NCBI GenBank assembly: GCA_022495005.1
Contig: JAGYXB010000453.1
Coordinates: 62,001-126,000, forward strand
DNA from: Rhyacophila brunnea
Taxonomy: Eukaryota > Arthropoda > Insecta > Trichoptera > Rhyacophilidae
Length of the DNA: 64,000 bases
Direction of reading: 5' to 3'
In this document: piece after piece, positions 44,566 to 54,663 of the stretch
Layout: every line of letters starts with the position of its first letter
How positions within the stretch are numbered: position 1 is the first letter of the stretch
Notes under the pieces: generated by a model
Told to the model about the DNA's origin: nothing
What the model saw: the letters and a program-made list of their open reading frames with translations, nothing else
Databases searched by the model: none
Translations under genes and position numbers: made by a program

Positions 44566-45645
44566 ATGGCAAATCTAACGAAGATCACAGAGGTAAATAT
44601 ACCAATCTTCGAAGGAAGGAATTACAACAGCTGGAAATACAGATTGCTGAACATTCTAGAATACAACGAGTGTCAAGCGCCAGCAATCCGAACAATGGAA
44701 ACAACAGAAAAATATGCGGAATGGAAAAAACTAGATTTAAAAGCCAAAACCATTCTAATTAGTGCAGTTTCCGATAGCCAATTAGAATTTATCAAGAACT
44801 GCGACACGACATTGACAATGCTGAAAAAACTAGATGAAATACACTCAACGAAATCAACGCCGATGCAGATAATCTGCAGGTCAAAAATCGAGGAAATTAA
44901 AATGAAAAACTATGCAACTGTCGATGATTTCTTCTTAGACTTTCAGAAAACCTGCAATGAATATATAAATGCAGGTGGTACTCTTCAACAAGAAGAGCAG
45001 ATAAGATATTTAATAAAGGCACTACCGTTAAGCTATAGTGCGATAGGTGATTTCATTGACATAGTTCCGGCGGAAAAACAAACAATGGAATATGTCAAAT
45101 CGAAAATCAAGGAAAAAAGCCTAACAAACACGGAAAATCCACAAAAGACGAATGTAAGCACATTCAATACAAAAACAAAAACAAAAGCCCTGTGCTATAT
45201 ATGTAATAAGCAAGGACACAAGCAGCAACAGTGTTGGTTCGCAAATCAAACCGACAATCTACAGCAGGGATATGGGCCCAGCACCAGAAACAGCGGCAAT
45301 ACATCACAACAGCCGACGAACAAAAACAATTACGAGAAATTTGGATATCACAGAGGCAGAGGCACCAGATACCAGCGAGGCGGCAGCCGAGGCAGAGGCA
45401 TCGAGCAGCAGCAACAACAACAAAACTTGAAGACGTGGGCTCTTCAAGTTAATCATCATAAACTCAGTGCAAACAGTGAAGAAACAAGTGAGAGTGAAAT
45501 AAAGTGGCTACTCGATAGCGGGTGCACAGATCACCTAGTGAAAAGCGATAAGTTCTATTCAAGTTGCGTTGAGCTTAAAGAGCCAATCGACGTAAACCTA
45601 CCCGACGGAAAAAGTTGCGAGCAACAAAAGTGGGAAATATTGTAA
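44566..45645 (+). CDS. Copia Gag with protease domain
   Basis: Structural protein that packages the element RNA, ending in the aspartic protease motif. The first ATG (44566, MANLTK) is chosen because copia Gag usually starts with a short leader before the W-containing UBN2-like region (NSWKYRLLNIL near residue 25). A CCHC knuckle C-X2-C-X4-H-X4-C lies at residues 210-223, followed by a Q/G/R-rich stretch with RGRG repeats. The protease motif LLDSGCTDH has its catalytic Asp at residue 317. The frame stops at 45643, about 40 residues after the DSG, inside the protease domain, because the reading frame shifts at an A-run (45609-45613). The pol frame is -1 relative to this one and overlaps it. 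Confidence 0.92.
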   Translation: MANLTKITEVNIPIFEGRNYNSWKYRLLNILEYNECQAPAIRTMETTEKYAEWKKLDLKAKTILISAVSDSQLEFIKNCDTTLTMLKKLDEIHSTKSTPMQIICRSKIEEIKMKNYATVDDFFLDFQKTCNEYINAGGTLQQEEQIRYLIKALPLSYSAIGDFIDIVPAEKQTMEYVKSKIKEKSLTNTENPQKTNVSTFNTKTKTKALCYICNKQGHKQQQCWFANQTDNLQQGYGPSTRNSGNTSQQPTNKNNYEKFGYHRGRGTRYQRGGSRGRGIEQQQQQQNLKTWALQVNHHKLSANSEETSESEIKWLLDSGCTDHLVKSDKFYSSCVELKEPIDVNLPDGKSCEQQKWEIL

Positions 45646-48611
45646 GTTACTTTAAAAACCATAACAATGTTGAGCCAGTAGAACTAAAAAACGTCTATTT
45701 AGTAGAAGGTTTAAAGAAAAATCTGTTAAGTTTTTCAAAAATAACACAAAATTGCACAATAGTAGCGCGCGATTCAAACGCCAAAATCTTTGATAAAAAA
45801 ACCAGAAACCTTATAGCAGTGGCTAATAAAATAAATGATTTATACTACATGACTAGCTTTGTAAAAAATCCTAAAGATTCAAGCAAGATTAGTACATACA
45901 ATGATTATCCAAATGAAGCCTTCACAAATACAACGAGATTAACAAAAAAGGAAAAGTGGCATCGTGCGTTAGGCCATGTAAACTTTAGATATCTAGAAAA
46001 AATAGTAAAAGATAAGTTACTTGATGGACTACCAGACCATCTTGAAAAACAAGAAATGAAATGCGCGACATGTATTGAAAGTAAAATGGCAAATTTACCT
46101 TTTGAAAATCATCGCGCGAAAACAACAGCAATAAACGAAATAATACACACCGATCTAAACGGTCCGCACAATATTGTGGGCTATAAAGGTGAAAAATATT
46201 TTTTGACTGTCATAGACGATTACAGCAAATGTGCAAAAATTTATTGTATAAAAAATAAATCAGAAACGGCCGAGTGTCTCAAAAATCACATTAACTTTGT
46301 AGAGAATCAATTCGGGAAATCAATAAAAAGATTGCAATGCGATAAGGGGACCGAATATTTAAATCGAGAAATATACGAATTTGCAAACAAAAAGGGAATC
46401 GAAATTTTACCATGTCCGACAAACGTACACGAACTCAATGGAGTCGCTGAACGTTATAACAGATCAGCAATGGACATAGCAAGATGTTTAATTAAAGAGG
46501 CGCGCATAAGTAAAATTTATTGGCCCGAGGCAATAAATACAGTTGCCTATTTAAAAAATCGAACTATCGCAAATACGTGCGAGAATAAAACGCCTTATGA
46601 AATATTTTTCGGGGTTAAGCCGAAAGCCAAACATTTAAAAATTTATGGCTCAAGAGTTTTTGTCCGAATTCCGGAAATAAACAGAAAAAAATGGGACGAT
46701 AAGTCACAAATCGGAGTACTCGTAGGATATACACATTTCGGGTACCGAGTTTTGGTTAAAAATAAGGTGATCGAGGCAAGACATGTGCAGGTTATCGAAA
46801 AAGGTACAAGACTAATATGCCTAGAAAATCAGACTAATGAAAACACTTTCGACGGAAATAACGAATCACAAAACCGTGTAAACGTTGATCTAAATGAGCA
46901 GGGCTCGGAGATCGAATTGAGCGAAAGTGAAAATGAGCGTGAAAATGATAATGATAATGAAGTATTTGTTGAAAATGAACAGGCGAGCGAATCGGTCAAA
47001 GTTAAAACTAGACGAGTATCCGCACGCGAAAAAAAGACAGTTGAGCGTTACGGAAATCCTATAGCTCACTGTATATACGTTAATTACATAAACGCAAATG
47101 TGCCAAGTACATATGAGGAAGCTTTAACCTCAAAAGACTCTGACCATTGGCGAGCGGCGATGGATTCAGAAATTAACTGTCTAAATAAAAACAAAACATG
47201 GTGTCTAGTCGATAAGCCGACTGATAAGAAAATAATCGATGTAAAATGGATATTTAAAAGAAAGAGCGATGATACATATAAAGCGCGTCTAGTAGTACGC
47301 GGCTTTCAACAAAGAGAACACTTGGAAAACGTTTATTCCCCCGTGGGAAAAATGTTAACTTTTAAAATTCTTGTGAGTTATTGCACAACGAATAATCTCT
47401 TCATTGACCAGATGGACGTTGAGACCGCATTTCTCAATGGACCAGTTAAAAGCGAAGTTTATATTTACCAGCCAAAAGGCTATCAAAAGGAAAAAAATAA
47501 AGTCTGCAAACTAGAGAAAGCGTTATATGGTTTGCGAGAAAGTCCACTTGCGTGGTACGAAACATTCGATGAATATGTAAAAAAATTAGATTTCAAGAGA
47601 AGCGAATACGATAATTGTCTTTATGTAAAAACCGAAAATAAGGAATCAATATATCTCCTGGTATTCGTAGACGATCTGTTGATCTGTGGGAAAGACAAAT
47701 TAAAAATTGACTTAATTAAGAAAAGTTTAATGAAAAGATTTACGATGAAAGACCTTAATGAGGTTAAAAGTTATATAGGCATCGATATTGATTACAATAA
47801 AGATCAAAACAACATGAAGCTAAGCCAGACAAAATATATCGAATCATTAGCCTCTAAATATCAGTTAGAAAATTCTAAACTATACGAAACTCCAATGGAG
47901 ACAAACCTAAAAATCGATCAAGCGAGCGAAACAGATGAATCAATAAAATACAGAAACTTGATCGGCGAACTTTTATACATAAGCTCAGGCACTAGACCTG
48001 ATATCGCGTACAGCGTTAATTACTTAAGCCGTTTTCAAAACTGCTACGACAAAACCCATTACAAGTATGCGATGCGAATTCTAAAATACTTATTAAAGAC
48101 CAAAGATCTAAAATTAAGATATGACAAAAACGAAAAGAACGATAAAATTGATTGTTACGTCGACTCGGACTATGCGGGCGACAATATAGACAGAAAATCG
48201 ACGAGCGGTTATGCTATTCGACTAAACGGAAATTTAATTTTTTGGAAGTCAAAAAAACAAAATGTGGTTACAAAATGCTCCACTTTCGCGGAATATATAG
48301 CACTGTCAGAATCAGTCACAGAAATTTTATTTGTGAGAAATATATGTAACGAAAGTTTTGATTTAAAAGTAAATACACCAATCAAAATTCACGAGGACAA
48401 TAGCGGAGCGGTCGCTATTGCAAAGTTTGGAAATTTTACAAAAAACTCTAAACACATTGAAATTCAATTTCATTATGTAAACGAACATTACCAAAACAAG
48501 ACGATTGACATAGTAAAAGTTGATTCAAAAAATAATATAGCGGACATCTTTACCAAAGCATTGGATAAAACGAGCTTCCTGGAAAATCGTCAAAGACTGA
48601 AGTTAATCTAG
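45615..48611 (+). CDS. Copia Pol: protease end, integrase, RT, RNase H
   Basis: Enzymatic polyprotein continuing in the -1 frame; no ATG at its beginning, so 45615 is the start of the open frame rather than a start codon. In order: the remainder of protease; GAG_pre-integrase zinc region (WHRALGH ... CATC, residues about 115-155); integrase core with D180, D243 and E279, spacing D-x62-D-x35-E, and NGVAERYNR; reverse transcriptase with the FVDD active site (aspartates 686-687), DVETAFLNG and YGLRESPLAW; RNase H with DSDYAGD, TSGY, AEYIALS and HEDNSGA. The stop at 48609 lies 37 bp before the 3' LTR. It is open throughout about 1000 codons, implying recent function. It would need ribosomal -1 shifting to be made, or the copy is a recent frameshift mutant. 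Confidence 0.93.
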   Translation: MRATKVGNIVSYFKNHNNVEPVELKNVYLVEGLKKNLLSFSKITQNCTIVARDSNAKIFDKKTRNLIAVANKINDLYYMTSFVKNPKDSSKISTYNDYPNEAFTNTTRLTKKEKWHRALGHVNFRYLEKIVKDKLLDGLPDHLEKQEMKCATCIESKMANLPFENHRAKTTAINEIIHTDLNGPHNIVGYKGEKYFLTVIDDYSKCAKIYCIKNKSETAECLKNHINFVENQFGKSIKRLQCDKGTEYLNREIYEFANKKGIEILPCPTNVHELNGVAERYNRSAMDIARCLIKEARISKIYWPEAINTVAYLKNRTIANTCENKTPYEIFFGVKPKAKHLKIYGSRVFVRIPEINRKKWDDKSQIGVLVGYTHFGYRVLVKNKVIEARHVQVIEKGTRLICLENQTNENTFDGNNESQNRVNVDLNEQGSEIELSESENERENDNDNEVFVENEQASESVKVKTRRVSAREKKTVERYGNPIAHCIYVNYINANVPSTYEEALTSKDSDHWRAAMDSEINCLNKNKTWCLVDKPTDKKIIDVKWIFKRKSDDTYKARLVVRGFQQREHLENVYSPVGKMLTFKILVSYCTTNNLFIDQMDVETAFLNGPVKSEVYIYQPKGYQKEKNKVCKLEKALYGLRESPLAWYETFDEYVKKLDFKRSEYDNCLYVKTENKESIYLLVFVDDLLICGKDKLKIDLIKKSLMKRFTMKDLNEVKSYIGIDIDYNKDQNNMKLSQTKYIESLASKYQLENSKLYETPMETNLKIDQASETDESIKYRNLIGELLYISSGTRPDIAYSVNYLSRFQNCYDKTHYKYAMRILKYLLKTKDLKLRYDKNEKNDKIDCYVDSDYAGDNIDRKSTSGYAIRLNGNLIFWKSKKQNVVTKCSTFAEYIALSESVTEILFVRNICNESFDLKVNTPIKIHEDNSGAVAIAKFGNFTKNSKHIEIQFHYVNEHYQNKTIDIVKVDSKNNIADIFTKALDKTSFLENRQRLKLI

Positions 48612-48637
48612 TGTACAGATACAAAAGTAATTAAACG

Positions 48638-48648
48638 GCTAAGAGGCG
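48638..48648 (+). other. Polypurine tract before 3' LTR
   Basis: Purine-rich GCTAAGAGGCG sits immediately before the LTR, where plus-strand DNA synthesis primes. It is short and includes pyrimidines. Confidence 0.6.
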
Positions 48649-48960
48649 TGTTGATATATAGCCGTCTAATATAATAACATAACTAAATATTATAAGTAAT
48701 AATATAAGAATATTATTACTACGGTTAACTACGGCACTGGCTGTCGTCCAATACTAAATACTAATTACAGTTAAATGTTCACTTGAGTGTCCGGCATGAC
48801 ATTAGTGTATAATCGAAGGTCTATTGTAACGGTCGCATAACAGAATGTAATCTATTACTCTGTATACTATTATTCATGAAGTTGATAATAATAAAGTTAA
48901 TCATATGAAGAAAACCATGTTCATAATATAACATCCTCTAAACGATCCATTATCCCAACA
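48649..48960 (+). repeat. Copia 3' LTR, 312 bp
   Basis: Same length and sequence as the 5' LTR on direct reading; followed by AAACC (48961-48965). Confidence 0.95.
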
Positions 48961-49454
48961 AAACCTTTTGATAACCTAGAATTATCGACTAGCTCTTAAT
49001 TAATTATCTTGTTAAATTACACACTCAAGAAAAAGGGCTGCTTATTGGAGCGCCGTTGGCTTATTTCTATACACTGTAACTTATCCTATTACTAAATTAT
49101 AAAATTATTTCTCGTTGTTTTTATTTTTAACGGACCAACTGTCACTCTGACGTTTAATTGTTTGTTTACGTAAGGAATTGCAAATGGCCGACAATAATAA
49201 ATTCATTACCTAGGCAACGGAAAAATTCTACTATCAAACTTGCGTTTGTATACAGCTGACTGATTCGCAGCTAACTTCATACTGTCGCGTACTTTGTGTG
49301 CGCGCTCAGCTACAGCGTGTACCTACAGCGCGTACAGCTCTCAATTTCACTCTTTATCAAATGCCCCAAAAGAAGTATAACTTCAAAAAATATATTTTTA
49401 TTTAAAGTCAAAGATAAATATACAATTATTTTTAAAAAATATATATATTATTAA

Positions 49455-49800
49455 ACAAACCATTTTCTTTTATTCAACGAATAATTCACACAGGGCGTCG
49501 GTTAGTAATTAAAGTAATTAATATTTCTTGATTTAATACACTGAAACCGATAGTTAATAATAACGCAATTTGATAAGCATTTTATGTAGGACCTACCAGT
49601 TTAAATTGTCGCAATTAGATAGGAGGCTCTTAGCATAACCGGTTAATGCACTGTGGCGCGATACCAGTGGTTATACGGGCTCAAATCCCGTCGAGCATCG
49701 TATTTTTTTCAAATATGATTTTTCCCAGTGGGTATATATCTAAGGTGTTTTCAAGTTATGTATGTTTATTATTAATCGTTATATTCTATAATGTACCGTA
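49455..49800 (+). mobile_element. F5 element with tRNA-like core
   Basis: Begins AAACCATTTTCTTTTATTCAACGA; shares AATACACTGAAACCGATAGT and CATTTTATGTAGGACCTACC with the copy at 57600. tRNA-like core 49623-49700: TTAGCATAACCGGTTAATGC, GGCTCAAATCCCGTC. It is followed by TTTTTTTCAAATATGATTTT and GGTATATATCTAAGGTGTTT. Confidence 0.7.
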
Positions 49801-49889
49801 ACGATTTTTGACTAATTCGTTGGTTTAATGGTTTTTCATATTCATTTAAAAAAAAAAAAATGTTAAATGTGTATTAATTGAACACAACA

Positions 49890-50405
49890 GCTGACAGGGG
49901 TCCATGCTGGGGCCCTGACTTAAAGGGGGTCGATCAGTTAAGTGAGATAAAAACACACACTACAAATTTGCTCTCGTGGCAAAATTTTATTTTACTCAAT
50001 AAAGCGTCAATTACATTGAGCTTCTTTACGAGCTGTTTGTTGACGAATTTGTAATCTGCCTGTAAAGTCGCCCAGTGTAATCATCGAACAAGCTAACAAG
50101 CAGGTTGTAAACACTCTACCGAGAAAAGTTGAAAGCCGGTCAACTTTACACGCTACACGCTGGCGTGTGGGCCTACTGCGTCTGCGCAGTAGAGTGCAGT
50201 AGCAACCTCCCGGTAAAAAAAACGAACTACGTTCTGTCAAAATAGTCGCTGGCTTGTGGCTTCTCAGCGAATGGAAAGTTTTGTGTGTAATCATCAAATC
50301 GCAGTAGCTGAAGCGCCCGCTTTTAAATTCGCCAACAAACAGCTCGTAAAGAAGCTCAGTGTAATTGACGCTTAATTTGCAAATACAAAAAATCGCTAAA
50401 ATACA
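49890..50405. mobile_element. hAT MITE family B, partial, hosting another MITE
   Basis: Left part GCTGACAGGGGTCC...AAGTGAGATAAAAACACAC to 50002; right part AAATACAAAAAATCGCTAAA from 50376. The right terminus is lost. A 370-bp TAA-flanked MITE lies between. Confidence 0.65.
50003..50372. mobile_element. TAA-flanked MITE, 370 bp (PIF/Harbinger-like)
   Basis: TIRs of nearly 50 bp: AGCGTCAATTACATTGAGCT... at the left and ...AGCTCAGTGTAATTGACGCT at the right. TAA flanks (50000-50002, 50373-50375). The interior has a CTGCGTCTGCGCAGTAG palindrome. Open frames inside are fortuitous. Confidence 0.88.
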
Positions 50406-50769
50406 TTGAATACCCTTATTTATTTTTTACCTACTCTTTGCAGATGATATCGTACAATGTACCTACATAGATGAATTTATTTAATTTCGTGCTTTCAATA
50501 TAATTTTCAATGTACATTCCAATTCTTATTTATATAATAGATTTGAATCGTTCGGCAGGCAGTCAAATCTGTATGCTTATTTTGCATACACTTTATAAAT
50601 TTTAGTATGAAAAGAAATGAAAATACATTAGGGATATTCATGCAATGACATTTGTCTTGAAGGGCAAGATATCAAATAGGGTTGATATTATGTGACTGCA
50701 CTGTGTATGGAGATTTAATATTTGTATTCAGGGTGACAGACCGGATTGTATATTCGGTACTTAAATTGG
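50406..50769. other. Unassigned A+T-rich DNA
   Basis: Nothing recognised. Confidence 0.3.
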
Positions 50770-51590
50770 TATCATCATCAGCCAGGGTCGATCCGCTGCA
50801 TTATGAAGGCCTCCCCCAGCTCCTTCCACTGTTTTCGGTCCCTAGTTCTTTGCTGCCACGTAAATCTACCGAACATTATGAGTTCGTCTATCCAGCAAGC
50901 TTAGGGCGTCTTACCCCTTGGGTACCACTGTATGACGACATTTGTCCAGCGGTCGTCCACTTGCCGAGCGACATGTCCAGCCCATTGCCATTTCACCTGC
51001 CTCTATCACATTGCATACTATTACCTGTTTCCTTATTCATTGGTTTCTTTTGGGATCTTTACGCGTTATGTGGGCAGCTCTCGTCCAGGAGCTCCGGGTT
51101 CTATCCCGGTGAGGTCACAATATATGTATGTGATTTTACTCAAAGCCTGGGTGTTTGTGATTGTTTCACTTATATTACTAAATATACTACTGTTTCACTA
51201 TACTACTATCATTGGGCCTCTTGGCCTGTTGTAGTATTATAAATAATATAATATATGAATATGCCCAACATGCACCTTTCCATGTCACGTCACGCTACTC
51301 GTAATTTTTGGATTTTTCTTAGATGGATAGTTCATGTTTCACATACATATTATGTGATTGTTAGTAGCACACATTGGTTGAACACTTTACGCTTAAGACT
51401 CAATGGGAGGTCACTTTTGAAGAGGCGCCCAAATTCAGTCCATGCCAGTTTGGTTCTGCGAGCAATATCGTCATACATACCACCGTCAATTGACATTTGT
51501 TGTCCAAGATAGACGTAGTTTTTGACCCGCTCGATTTGAGTGCTATTGATGAGGGTTGCTTTTGGTTCAGACAGTCAGACTTAAATTGGT
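50770..51590 (-). pseudogene. RTE-clade LINE ORF2 C-terminus, split by SINE-B
   Basis: Minus strand from 51590: EPKATLINSTQIERVKNYVYLGQ, RRTKLAWTEFGRLFKSDLPL..LKRKVFNQCVLL, RDMERCMLGI; after the SINE: VKWQWAGHVARQVDDRW, QRTRDRKQWKELGEAF ending at a stop near 50775. These blocks, in this order, are the usual distal part of RTE-clade LINE ORFs. Several stops and frame changes make it inactive. A second remnant is at 61480. Confidence 0.88.
51071..51246 (+). mobile_element. SINE-B head with a different tail
   Basis: GGGCAGCTCTCGTCCAGGAG, B box GGGTTCTATCCC and CAAAGCCTGGGTGTTTGTGA match SINE-B at 35704. The 3' part (TGGGCCTCTTGGCCTGTTG) is unrelated to the usual tail. It interrupts the RTE remnant at the position continuous at 61595-61605. 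Confidence 0.75.
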
Positions 51591-52574
51591 ATTTTTCATC
51601 AATAATACCTAATCATAAATAGGTATAATCGATACGTTCATAATTATTACTGTTTTATAGAGAGTATGTACTTACCTACCTAATAGTTTTTTTTTTTCAA
51701 AATGTTGTGAATCTATGCACGCGTGCAATTATTGTCCACGGCATCCAACTATAGATCAATACCACAACGCTGAGTATGTATTTGGGGGAATGGGATAACT
51801 GGACGCCAGGACAATTGGACGCCGCACTGTCGTAGACACGTATACAGAACGCATACAAGGAATTTTAATCAGTTTCTATCTATTTCTTAGTAGTTTTAAT
51901 TCATTTGACTCTTAACATAATGTTTTTTTATTGCAGATTGAGAATTACGATGCCTAAGGATTTATATAAAATAAAAATCTCTTTTTTCGTTGGAACTTAA
52001 ACATGTGCACGAATAAATCATTATTTACGTATGCATATTTAAATTCTCACCAACTATTTAATCATAATATAATAATTTAAATATAAATAATAATATTAAA
52101 TATTTTTTTTAAAAGTACCTATAAGTACCTAACGTCTATTTAATTTCGAATTGCATGGCGTCCAGTTGTCCCGGCGCCAAATCGTCCTAGACCCTGTATT
52201 TGGTGTATCATTTTTCTTCAATTTGACATTCCACGTGTCCCATTTCACTTGCGAAACTTCGGTCACCCCACAAAAAGGGATGAAAATACAGCTCAGTGGT
52301 TAAGATGACGTCCGCTGTAACCGAAGACCCTCGAAAAATTTAAATAATCTTGATTTATTAATGCTCAACGCAAATATGAAGAAACGGGACTTATTACTTT
52401 CAATCGTATTGCATTAATATATTGAATATATTCGGCAAAATCATTCAACTAATACAAAAATTGTAATCCCACTACACTACAGCTGCAATACCTCCCCTAA
52501 CTCATTTTTGACATGTAGGTACCCAAGGGCCAAGATAGTGGTTCTATTTCCTCTTCCTCTCTCTCAGGTAATCA
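51591..52574. other. Unassigned DNA
   Basis: 51795-51835 and 52150-52195 contain GACGCCAGGACAATTGGACGCC and its near-inverse GGCGTCCAGTTGTCCCGGCG, likely ends of an unidentified inverted-repeat element (about 51795-52200). TACAGCTCAGTGGTTAAGAT at 52290 resembles a tRNA A-box. No gene. Confidence 0.4.
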
Positions 52575-52582
52575 CCTGAATG

Positions 52583-52918
52583 CATGGCTCCCACATCCTA
52601 AAGCGGGCCCACAGGCCAGGATCTTTGGCGGGTCCACATACCAATCGCTAAGGTTAAGGACAGTGTGATGCTATACAGTAGTGTTTCTCAAATTTTACAC
52701 GGGAATCATTATCATTTATCATCATCATATCACACCAACAAATTGCAACACACAACCACATATGCAAAACCTTTTTGAAGTGAAGTAGCACCGCAGGCAA
52801 CTTTTCTTTTACTATTTGAGTAAATTTGCTATGTATGTTCATCTCACTTAGCTTGTCGACCCGTCACACCAAGTCCCTAGGCTAGAGCCCTGTCAGCCTC
52901 TTCCTTGTGGAGGCCATG
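52583..52918. mobile_element. hAT MITE family B, perfect 8-bp duplication
   Basis: Reverse orientation: CATGGCTCCCACATCC at the left, GTGGAGGCCATG at the right. CCTGAATG flanks at 52575-52582 and 52919-52926. Confidence 0.92.
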
Positions 52919-52926
52919 CCTGAATG

Positions 52927-53708
52927 ACACTCACAAAATTATTTTCCTTCAAAACGACTTTTAAAATGCTGATAAAAAAGCCAAACGTTTCAAATCCTAA
53001 GTGGTCCTAACTTTACGTTTTATTTTATAGTTATAGTTAGAAAGAGCTAAAACCGGTAGGTATGGTAGTCTTGTCGATATGGAAAGTACGAGTTTATTCG
53101 AGCATTTCCATCATCTGTGCGGCGCCTAGTTATTCCAGCATCCGGTCGGTGGCGTCCACTTGGCGGTACCGAATAATCCTAAACCCAAAATACTTAAGTG
53201 GAATATATTAAACCTAATTGTATTATATTGTATTCAATGATATTAGTTCTTTCCTACCTGTTTTAAATGATATGCAAAGATTAAATTTTAGTGCACGCAG
53301 TCTCAAACTAAATTCAGATTTAAAGAAGGGATTTACATAAATAGGGCCTCGTTCTAATACTCTCGAGTTTTACCTACATGAAAGTAATACAATAATAGTT
53401 TATCTTTTATCAATATGCATTCATCAATTCCGTGGGAAATATACGATAGGTAACTTATAATTACATAATTCCTAATACGTAAATAATTATTGTCAAGGAT
53501 TTTTAACGTATGTGTACCACATACTTAGTAATTCAGTTTTTTTTATCTGAAAATAAATAGTTAAATGGATGTAAATCCAGCCTCAGAAGGAAAGATTTGA
53601 ATAAAATGCAACTTTAGTATGTGATTTCGAAATATTTTCCTTTTGATCAGCGTTTTGACCTGGCACGCAGAATAATAGTATGAGGGGGGTCTATTGCTAA
53701 AAAACATA
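52927..53708. other. Unassigned DNA
   Basis: No gene or repeat recognised. Confidence 0.3.
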
Positions 53709-54264
53709 CAGTCAAACATGTTTATTACGAGGAAGATGGGAGCGACTGAATTTGCTCGTTATAAGCGGTACTTGTTAAATCAGAGAATAGGTATTTTTAA
53801 ATGAGCGGTCAACAAAAAAAAATCGAAAATATAAAATCTTAAAACCATCGTAAAAATCCCCGAAACAAGCATGGCCTTCATAAACTACAAAAGAACTTGT
53901 TAATTGTAATGAACGGTGGTAGGTACCCACGGACTTCACAAGCCTTGGATTTTTCAACCATATGCGTGGTTAATTTTTCATTATTGTCGGCGAAAACAAC
54001 AATTAGGTAGGTACTTTGACACTTAACTAGTGTCATAAACGTAATCCGTCCCCGGCGGCATCCTGTCGGATCGGATTTATTGCTTAGGGTCGAAAAGTTT
54101 TTAAACAATCGACACATTAACAGTATTTTAGCTCGGTATATCCGATAAGTTGCTCATTATAACAGTGACTAAATGTATGGAGAAAATCACAAACCAAAAT
54201 GTCAACGAATGTTTCCTCATGACATCTGAGATCTCGCTATGTCAGAGATCGTAATAACCGACTG
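53709..54264. mobile_element. pogo/Tigger-like MITE P3, uninterrupted
   Basis: CAGTCAAACATGTTTATTAC and GTAATAACCGACTG bounded by TA. Interior is the reverse complement of P2 without its insertions (TGCTCGTTATAAGC, CATATGCGTGGTT, TGTCGGCGAAAACA). Gives the empty-site sequence for the P2 nest. Confidence 0.88.
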
Positions 54265-54663
54265 TAATTTATGATCAATACAAAATCTAGCGGGTGCCCC
54301 ATTCCACATTCACTCCGCCTAATACTAATAGCTTCCCGTTGCTCCAATCGTGGACCCCCACACTTTTCCTGGTACATTACTCATACCCAGACACTCCTCA
54401 CTTTGAGTCTATCGATGATAAATGCTGAGATGAGTGGAAGTAAAGAACCGAAAACCTCGGCTGGTGATGGTGATATCCAATTAAATGGGGTTTTATTCAT
54501 TTTCGAATAATAATTCAAACAACACATTGACTGCTGATTAGATAATTACTTTTTAATTACCACAATTAAAATGCATGTTAATTACATCGATCGGCCGCCT
54601 GGTCATTACGCGCCAGATGCGTCTTCAGCGTCCAAAGTATTAAAGTAAATAAAAAGTTAAAAA
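54265..54663. other. Unassigned DNA
   Basis: No gene; 54540-54640 faintly resembles 27035-27130. Confidence 0.3.

Larger units (their letters stand above)
44013..48960 (+). mobile_element. Ty1/copia LTR retrotransposon, 4948 bp
   Basis: Complete element: LTR, primer-binding site, gag-protease frame, pol frame (integrase, reverse transcriptase, RNase H in copia order), polypurine tract, LTR. Integrase before RT is diagnostic of copia. The LTRs read as identical and the duplication is perfect, so insertion was recent. The only visible lesion is a -1 frame change between gag-protease and pol. Confidence 0.97.
43972..49383. mobile_element. Short TIR element split by the copia insertion
   Basis: GAAGTTATACTTCATTGGGG at 43972 is mirrored by CCCCAAAAGAAGTATAACTTC ending at 49383. 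Removing the copia element and one AACC-type duplication leaves about 460 bp. The superfamily is not recognised and its own duplication is unclear. Confidence 0.5.

Noticed and set aside
45231..45452. 73-codon frame within copia gag
   Set aside because: Alternative frame over the Q/G/R-rich region; low-complexity shadow.
48152..48349. 65-codon frame within copia RNase H
   Set aside because: Out-of-frame shadow of pol.
50682..51242. 186-codon open frame on the plus strand
   Set aside because: It is the antisense shadow of the RTE-type remnant and the SINE inserted in it; the minus strand carries the recognisable protein blocks.
52290..52340. tRNA-like A box TACAGCTCAGTGGTTAAGAT
   Set aside because: No matching B box at the right distance and no flanking duplication.
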